DNA of 64,000 nucleotides, from contig NZ_JAKVIL010000005.1 of assembly GCF_022601675.1 (NCBI RefSeq), positions 1 to 64,000 of the forward strand, written 5' to 3'. Of this stretch, positions 59,280 through 64,000 are shown piece by piece (within the stretch, counting starts at the first letter, position 1; every line of letters begins with the position of its first letter). The notes beneath the pieces were generated by a model. That model made no database searches. It saw only the letters and a list, made by a program, of their open reading frames with translations, and had not been told where the DNA came from. Position numbers and translations under genes: made by a program. This stretch comes from Ancylobacter gelatini. GTDB taxonomy: Bacteria; Pseudomonadota; Alphaproteobacteria; Rhizobiales; Xanthobacteraceae.

Positions 59280-60191
59280 TCAGCGTTGCGCCGGCCCACT
59301 CTCCTCCTCATGCGCCTTCCGCGCGAGATCGAGAAAGGCCTGCGCGGCCCGCGTCACGTAGCGCTCGCGGTGGTGGAGAGCGAGAAACTGGCGCGACGGC
59401 ATCTCGAAGCCGATCAGCGCCATGGTCCCGCCGCGGATCGCGCTGTCCACCACGCGCCGCGAGATCACGGTCGCCCCGCTTCCCGCTTCCACCGCCGCCC
59501 GGATCGCCTCATTGGAGGGATATTCCAGCACCACGTTCAACTCGCCCGGCTTGAGCCCCAGCCCGGCGAGGTGCTCCTCGAAGATCGCGCGCGTGCCCGA
59601 GCCCGGTTCGCGCAGCACCCACGGGCCCGCGCACAGATCCGCCGGCGCGCGCGGCGGGCGCCAGGTCCAGGGATGCACCACCGGCGCCACCAGCACCATC
59701 TCGTCCTCGGCCACCGGCACCGCCGCCAGCAGCGGGTCCTCGATCCGTCCCTCGATGATGCCGAGATCGGCCTCGCCCTGCTGCACGCGGGCGCGCACGA
59801 AATCGGTATTGCCGATGTCCAGCCTCAATTCGATGCCCGGATATAGCGTCCGGTAGCGCTGAAGGATTCCCGGCAGCCAGTAATTGGCCACGGTCTGGCT
59901 GCCGGCGAGCGCCAGCCGGCCGCGCGCGAGGCCGGACAGGTCGACCAGCGCCCGCTCGGCGGCGGCGACCTGCGCCAGCACCGCGCGCGCCTCGACCAGC
60001 AGCAGCCGCCCCGCCTCGGTGAGCTGGATGCGCCGCCCCACCCGGTCGAACAGCCGCGTGGCATGGGCGCTCTCCAGCGCCGCGATCGCCGCGCTGGTGG
60101 CGGACTGGGTGAGATTGAGCGCCAGCGCCGCCTTCGTCAGGTGCTCGCGCTCGGCGACGGCGACGAAGATGCGCAACTGCTCAAGGGTCAT
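59280..60191 (-). CDS. LysR family transcriptional regulator (YeiE/CbbR-like)
   Basis: A 303-residue regulator: HTH in MTLEQLRIFVAVAEREHLTK and AALALNLTQSATSAAIAALE, followed by the periplasmic-binding-like effector domain (LALAGSQTVANYWLPGILQR, GEADLGIIEG). The start at 60191 is the standard LysR start; upstream frame rejected. It lies 17 bases downstream of a YeiH-family transporter gene, the yeiE-yeiH pairing seen in other bacteria, and probably controls it. Confidence 0.88.
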   Translation of the reverse strand: MTLEQLRIFVAVAEREHLTKAALALNLTQSATSAAIAALESAHATRLFDRVGRRIQLTEAGRLLLVEARAVLAQVAAAERALVDLSGLARGRLALAGSQTVANYWLPGILQRYRTLYPGIELRLDIGNTDFVRARVQQGEADLGIIEGRIEDPLLAAVPVAEDEMVLVAPVVHPWTWRPPRAPADLCAGPWVLREPGSGTRAIFEEHLAGLGLKPGELNVVLEYPSNEAIRAAVEAGSGATVISRRVVDSAIRGGTMALIGFEMPSRQFLALHHRERYVTRAAQAFLDLARKAHEEESGPAQR

Positions 60192-60208
60192 GGCGCAGCA
60201 CGAATGCC

Positions 60209-61246
60209 TCAGCTGGTGATCTTGACCAGCATTAGGCTGAACAGGGCGATAAAGGCAAAGGCGGCGAGGCCGAGAAGGAACGGCCGGGGCCCCTTGGCGC
60301 GCAGCTTGGCGATGTCGGTTTCCAGCCCCATGGCGGCCAGCGCCATCGACAGCAGGAAGGTGGTGAGCCACACCAGCGCGGCCTTCGCCTCCGCCGGAAT
60401 GGTCACGACGCTGTTCACGCCGATCATGGCGATAAAGCCCAGCACGAACCACGGCACCGGCGGCTTCGCGCTCGCCGCCCCCTTCCCGCCATGGCGCAGG
60501 CGCCGGCTGGCCAGCGCGCCGAGCACCAGCACCACCGGCGCCAGCAGCATCACCCGGGACAGCTTGGCGATGGTGCCGAACTCACCCGCGGCCTGCCCGT
60601 CCTGATAGGCGGCGGCGACCACCTGCGCGATCTCATGGATCGAAGCGCCGGCCCACAGCCCGTAGGCGTGCGCATCGAGGCCGAGCGCAGCCGGCAGCAG
60701 CGGATAGAGGAACATGGCGAGCGAGCCGAACACGGTGACGCAGGCCACCGCATAGGCGACATCCTCATCCGGCGCGCGGGTGACGGTGTTCGTCGCGATC
60801 ACCGCCGAGGCGCCGCAGATCGAGGTGCCGGCGGCGATCAGCTCGGCGAGCTTGGCCTCGACGCCCATCAGCCGGCCGAGCTGCACGGTGAAGGTGAAGG
60901 TGGCGACCAGCGTCAGCGCGATCACCGCGAAACCGGAGGCTCCGACCTCGACGATCTGTGCGGCGGTGAGCTGGAGCCCGAGCAGGATGATCGCGGCGCG
61001 CAGGATGCGGCGCAGCGAGAACACCACGCCGGCTTTCGCCCGCGCCGGGGTGCCGATCAGATTGTGGAAGCCGATACCGATGACGATGGCGAGGATCATC
61101 GGGCTCAGCATCGAGAGGCCCGGCACCTGGCGCAGCCCGAAGGCGGCCGCCGCGATGGCGCCGGTCAGCAGCAGGCCCGGCCACAGCCCAAATCCCGGCG
61201 ACGCGGCGGTGCGGCGCGGATGAACCGTCTGCGACGATGCGGCCAT
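60209..61246 (-). CDS. YeiH/UPF0324 family putative sulfate exporter
   Basis: A 345-residue integral membrane protein with about ten helices. Family signatures: [40 protein letters not shown] and [26 protein letters not shown] precedes the ATG at 61246. Some relatives export sulfate or sulfite released from sulfonate catabolism. Here it could dispose of sulfite if the 11-14 kb importer brings in sulfonates, which is speculation. Confidence 0.87.
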   Translation of the reverse strand: MAASSQTVHPRRTAASPGFGLWPGLLLTGAIAAAAFGLRQVPGLSMLSPMILAIVIGIGFHNLIGTPARAKAGVVFSLRRILRAAIILLGLQLTAAQIVEVGASGFAVIALTLVATFTFTVQLGRLMGVEAKLAELIAAGTSICGASAVIATNTVTRAPDEDVAYAVACVTVFGSLAMFLYPLLPAALGLDAHAYGLWAGASIHEIAQVVAAAYQDGQAAGEFGTIAKLSRVMLLAPVVLVLGALASRRLRHGGKGAASAKPPVPWFVLGFIAMIGVNSVVTIPAEAKAALVWLTTFLLSMALAAMGLETDIAKLRAKGPRPFLLGLAAFAFIALFSLMLVKITS

Positions 61247-61289
61247 GAATGCCTCCCTCGGTGATGACGGAGACATGACACGCGGATTA

Positions 61290-61341
61290 TCGTTCGATCC
61301 AACTCATTATTTGATATGGTTCGTTCGATTATGACGAACGA
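61290..61341. promoter_or_regulatory. TCGTTCGAT repeats and inverted repeat upstream of the YeiH-family gene
   Basis: TCGTTCGAT occurs at 61290-61298 and 61321-61329 (31 bp apart), and TCGTTCG (61321-61327) with CGAACGA (61335-61341) forms a perfect 7-base inverted repeat. They lie 44-95 bases upstream of the transporter start and end at the selD stop. A LysR-type operator for the adjacent regulator is the simplest reading; the last arm could also act as a weak selD terminator. Confidence 0.5.
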
Positions 61342-62403
61342 TCACGCCACCGCCACCCCCGGCGCGCCCGCGACCGCCCGGCCGATGATCGACGCCCGCG
61401 CGAAGCCGGCGGCGTGGATGTCAGCCAGCAGGCGGTCGGCCGCATCGGGGGCGCAGGACACCAGCAGCCCACCCGAGGTCTGCGGGTCAGTGAGCAGATG
61501 CCGCTGCCAGTCGGGCATGCCATCCGGCAGCGTCACCGCCTCGCCATAGCTCGCCCAGTTGCGATGCGAGGCGCCGGTGACGAAGCCCTGCTGCGCCAGT
61601 ATCGCCGCCTCGGTCAGGAACGGCAGCCGGTCCGCCGCAATCTCCAGCGCGACGCCCGAGCCGCGCGCCATTTCCAGCCCATGGCCGAGAATGCCGAAGC
61701 CGGTGACATCGGTAACCGCATGCACCGCCGCCGCCGCACCCAGCATCGTGCCGATGCGGTTCAGCGTGGTCATCGAGGCGATCATCTCCTCATAGGCCGG
61801 GGCCGGCAGTTGCTCCTTCTTGAAGGCGGCGGAATAGACGCCGACGCCGAGCGCCTTGGTGAGGATCAACGCGTCGCCCGGCCGGGCGCTGCTGTTCCGG
61901 CGGATATTCTCGGGCCGCGCGGTGCCGATCACCGCCAGCCCATAGATCGGCTCGGGCGAATCGATGGAGTGCCCGCCCGCGACCGGAATTCCCGCCTCGG
62001 CGGCGATCGAGGCGCCGCCCTTCAGAATCTCGCGCACCATCGCGGTTTCCAGCTTGCCGAGCGGCATGCCGAGAATGGCCAGCGCCAGCAGCGGCTTGCC
62101 GCCCATGGCGTAGACATCGGAAATCGCGTTGGTCGCCGCGATGCGGCCGAACTGGAACGGGTCGTCCACCATCGGCATGAAGAAGTCGGTGGTGGCGATC
62201 AGGCAGGTGTCGTCGTCGAGCTGCCACACCGCCGCATCGTCGCTGCTCTCGGTGCCGACCAGCAACTGCGCGAACGGCCCCGCGGCCGGCTGCTCGGCCA
62301 GCAACTCGCGCAGCACCGACGGCGCCAGCTTGCAGCCGCATCCCCCGCCATGGGCGAGCGAGGTCAGGCGGAACGGGGGGGTCTGGGTCGGCTTGTCGAG
62401 CAT
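61342..62403 (-). CDS. selD: selenide, water dikinase
   Basis: Makes selenophosphate from selenide and ATP for selenocysteine and selenouridine. The 353-residue protein has the active-site glycine-rich loop [10 protein letters not shown] with catalytic cysteine (not selenocysteine) and lysine, [48 protein letters not shown] and [12 protein letters not shown]. No selA, selB or selU is visible in the window, so which selenium pathway it feeds is unknown. Confidence 0.94.
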   Translation of the reverse strand: MLDKPTQTPPFRLTSLAHGGGCGCKLAPSVLRELLAEQPAAGPFAQLLVGTESSDDAAVWQLDDDTCLIATTDFFMPMVDDPFQFGRIAATNAISDVYAMGGKPLLALAILGMPLGKLETAMVREILKGGASIAAEAGIPVAGGHSIDSPEPIYGLAVIGTARPENIRRNSSARPGDALILTKALGVGVYSAAFKKEQLPAPAYEEMIASMTTLNRIGTMLGAAAAVHAVTDVTGFGILGHGLEMARGSGVALEIAADRLPFLTEAAILAQQGFVTGASHRNWASYGEAVTLPDGMPDWQRHLLTDPQTSGGLLVSCAPDAADRLLADIHAAGFARASIIGRAVAGAPGVAVA

Positions 62404-62502
62404 GGCTCACTCCTGAAGGGCGCTGCGCGCGCCCCTGACGAATAAAACTGCGTCATGGCGGGATCCGCCCGGCCATGACGCGGGACGACACGGCGCCGTC
62501 CG

Positions 62503-63645
62503 TTAGGCCGTGATCTCGCTGGCCTTGATCGAATAGGTGAACAGGTCCGGGTCCAGGCAGTCATGGCGCAGCCCGGCCACTTCCGCCTGCGGGTACATCA
62601 GGAAGCCGAGCTTCGGGCCCGAGGACCCCGGCAGCGCGATGTCATGGCCGTCATTATAGGCGAGCCAATTGCCCTCCCACGCGCCGAACAGCGCCTTGCG
62701 GGCCGCCACCACCTTGGCGTCGTCGAGCGCGTTCTTGCCCGGCGGCTCCTCCAGCACGACCTTGCGCACATCGGCGGGGTCGACGGCGGTCCAGCCGAAG
62801 CCGTCGAGCCAGACCTCGGCGCGGCAGTGCTGGGCCTTGCTCACGGTCGGCGAATTGGCGCCGAGGCTCTTATAGCCGAAGGCGGAGGGCGCCACGCGCA
62901 GTCCGTAGACGTCACGGGCGGGGATGCCGGCGGCGCGGGCCAGCCCGACATAGAGCGCGTTGAGGTCGGCACATTTGCCGCCGAGATTGCCGGAGGCCAG
63001 CAGCGCGGCGATGTCGCCGGTGCCGCAACCACGCGTCGCGGCGTTGCGATAGGTGTTGTCGACCACCCATTCATAGATGGCGCGCGCCTTCTCGACGTCA
63101 GTGGTCTTGCCGGCGACGATCTTGTCGGCGGTCGCCTTCACGATGCCGTCGGTCGGAATCAGGTCGGTGGCGGCAAGGAACAGCGCCCGGTCGTCGGCGC
63201 TGAGCGGGGCGATGGTGGCGGGCTTGCTGAAATCGGTGGCGCGGTCGCGCGTCGCGAATGTCGAGGTGATCTCCACCACCGGCGCCGCCTCGCCCTCCTT
63301 CCACACCACATGAAGCATCTGCGCGCCGTAATGCGGGTCCTTCACGATCTCGGCGGTCGCGGCATTGGTGGTCCAGCTGCTGCCGGCGGGCTTGAACCAG
63401 TCGTCGCCGGTGAAGGCCGGCAGCGGAATCCATGCCTGCGCCGGGCCGGCCTTGCCCTCCACAGGGGCCACGTCGAGACGGGTCACCACCTGGAAATTGC
63501 GCCAGTCACCGGGTTTTGGCGCGAACACGGCGCCCGCTGAGGCCACGACGGCCGGCGTCGCCGCCTGCGCGAGCGCGTGGCCGGGAAGGGTGGCGACGGC
63601 GGCAAGCCCGACGCCCGCTTTCAGAAAATCGCGACGGCTGGTCAT
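62503..63645 (-). CDS. Tat-exported transglutaminase-like domain protein
   Basis: A 380-residue periplasmic protein. Twin-arginine signal MTSRRDFLKAGVGLAAVATL with cleavage after HALA; a beta-rich region; then the transglutaminase core with catalytic cysteine in GNLGGKCADLNALYVGLARA and histidine in KAQHCRAEVWLDGFGWTAVD, aspartate in VDPADV. The ATG at 63645 follows GGGAGCACCCA and overlaps the upstream thioredoxin-like stop (ATGA). A Tat signal suggests export folded or with a metal; function unknown. Confidence 0.87.
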   Translation of the reverse strand: MTSRRDFLKAGVGLAAVATLPGHALAQAATPAVVASAGAVFAPKPGDWRNFQVVTRLDVAPVEGKAGPAQAWIPLPAFTGDDWFKPAGSSWTTNAATAEIVKDPHYGAQMLHVVWKEGEAAPVVEITSTFATRDRATDFSKPATIAPLSADDRALFLAATDLIPTDGIVKATADKIVAGKTTDVEKARAIYEWVVDNTYRNAATRGCGTGDIAALLASGNLGGKCADLNALYVGLARAAGIPARDVYGLRVAPSAFGYKSLGANSPTVSKAQHCRAEVWLDGFGWTAVDPADVRKVVLEEPPGKNALDDAKVVAARKALFGAWEGNWLAYNDGHDIALPGSSGPKLGFLMYPQAEVAGLRHDCLDPDLFTYSIKASEITA

Positions 63646-64000
63646 TGGGTGCTCCCATTGTCTGTTTGGAGGGCCGGAAGGGCGGGCAGCGCCGCAGCGC
63701 TCTCCGCCTCGTCCGCTTGCAATATGTCGAGGATGGCCTCGGCCTCGGGCCGGTCCCAGTCGATCGGGATGTCGGCGACGAGGCGCAGCCGGTGCGTGGC
63801 GTCCAGCAGGAAGGTCGTGGGGAACACCCCGACCTGCCATGCCTTCATGGCGGCCCGCTCGGCGTCGAGCAGCACCGGGAACGGCACCGGCTGCTTCTCG
63901 AAGAAACGACGTACGCGGATCTCCACCTCGCCGACATCGACGGCGAGGATGGCGACGGCAGGTGCGGATGGGCGTTTGGAAAAGCGTTCGGACAGTCGCG
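63642..64000 (-). CDS. TlpA/thioredoxin-like redox protein, 5' part outside window
   Basis: The visible C-terminal ~118 residues read AVAILAVDVGEVEIRVRRFF, then FPVLLDAERAAMKAWQVGVF and PTTFLLDATHRLRLVADIPI, the cis-proline region of TlpA-like thioredoxins. The CxxC site would lie upstream of the window. The frame is open to the window edge, so the gene continues beyond 64000. It is translationally coupled to the exported transglutaminase-like protein. Confidence 0.82.
   Translation of the reverse strand, partial: RLSERFSKRPSAPAVAILAVDVGEVEIRVRRFFEKQPVPFPVLLDAERAAMKAWQVGVFPTTFLLDATHRLRLVADIPIDWDRPEAEAILDILQADEAESAAALPALPALQTDNGSTQ

Noticed and set aside
1-64000. CRISPR arrays, rRNA genes, intact insertion sequences
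   Set aside because: No regularly spaced repeats, rRNA-like sequence or transposase with terminal inverted repeats was found on reading; the only mobile-element traces are the recombinase remnants.

Overview
The window is GC-rich, densely packed DNA from an alphaproteobacterium, most likely of the order Hyphomicrobiales. The signs are a glycine-betaine-type Rieske demethylase pair, GlxA/AraC regulators, FixNOQP-type cbb3 oxidase genes, OpgGH glucan synthesis and many overlapping catabolic operons. The order is an inference from gene content; no rRNA or complete tRNA gene is present to confirm it. The content is mostly accessory catabolism and transport, not core housekeeping.

Layout. 1-10.1 kb (minus strand): one long catabolic run, aldehyde dehydrogenase > HyuA > HyuB > GMC oxidoreductase > threonine aldolase-like enzyme > a signal-less binding-protein-like protein, then after a hairpin hyi > glxR of glyoxylate metabolism (cut by the window edge). 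10.2-13.8 kb: a GntR regulator and a NitT/TauT/SsuABC-type ABC importer; related AT-rich palindromes lie in front of both operons. 14.1-15.6 kb: a MASE1-GGDEF diguanylate cyclase.

15.8-24.5 kb: a microaerobic/nitrosative-stress block with ccoNOQP, two small or unknown membrane proteins, a heavily deleted ccoI, ccoS, nsrR, flavohaemoglobin hmp, and a group III truncated haemoglobin fused to a DUF1971-like domain behind a near-consensus NsrR box. Two diverged remnants of a serine-recombinase C-terminus, in the same orientation, bracket this block. One lies next to a sequence identical to the last 12 bases of initiator tRNA-Met.

24.5-40.6 kb: a quaternary-amine catabolic island with a GbcAB Rieske demethylase pair, a two-subunit HcnBC/opine-oxidase-like flavoenzyme, two MmgE/PrpD proteins, a nitrilase, a complete OpuC-type betaine importer plus a second binding protein, and two GlxA-type regulators. 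Two of its promoter regions carry TGTCG direct repeats spaced 21 bp. 41.0-45.7 kb: a compact cluster of RibD-like reductase, cytochrome b561, methyltransferase, GT4 glycosyltransferase, an atypical 6-pyruvoyl-tetrahydropterin synthase homologue and a zinc-motif-less medium-chain dehydrogenase. It looks like a biosynthetic pathway for a modified, glycosylated small molecule (pterin-like by inference) and is the best candidate for an undescribed system here.

45.8-51.4 kb: two OpgH-family glucosyltransferases and OpgG for periplasmic glucans. 52.0-54.2 kb: small proteins, a cytoplasmic transglutaminase-like protein and a cold-shock protein. 54.3-59.2 kb: GntR regulator, TRAP transporter and an enolase-superfamily dehydratase, probably for a sugar acid. 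59.3-64 kb: LysR regulator with a YeiH-family transporter, selD, a Tat-exported transglutaminase-like protein and a TlpA/thioredoxin-like gene cut by the window edge.
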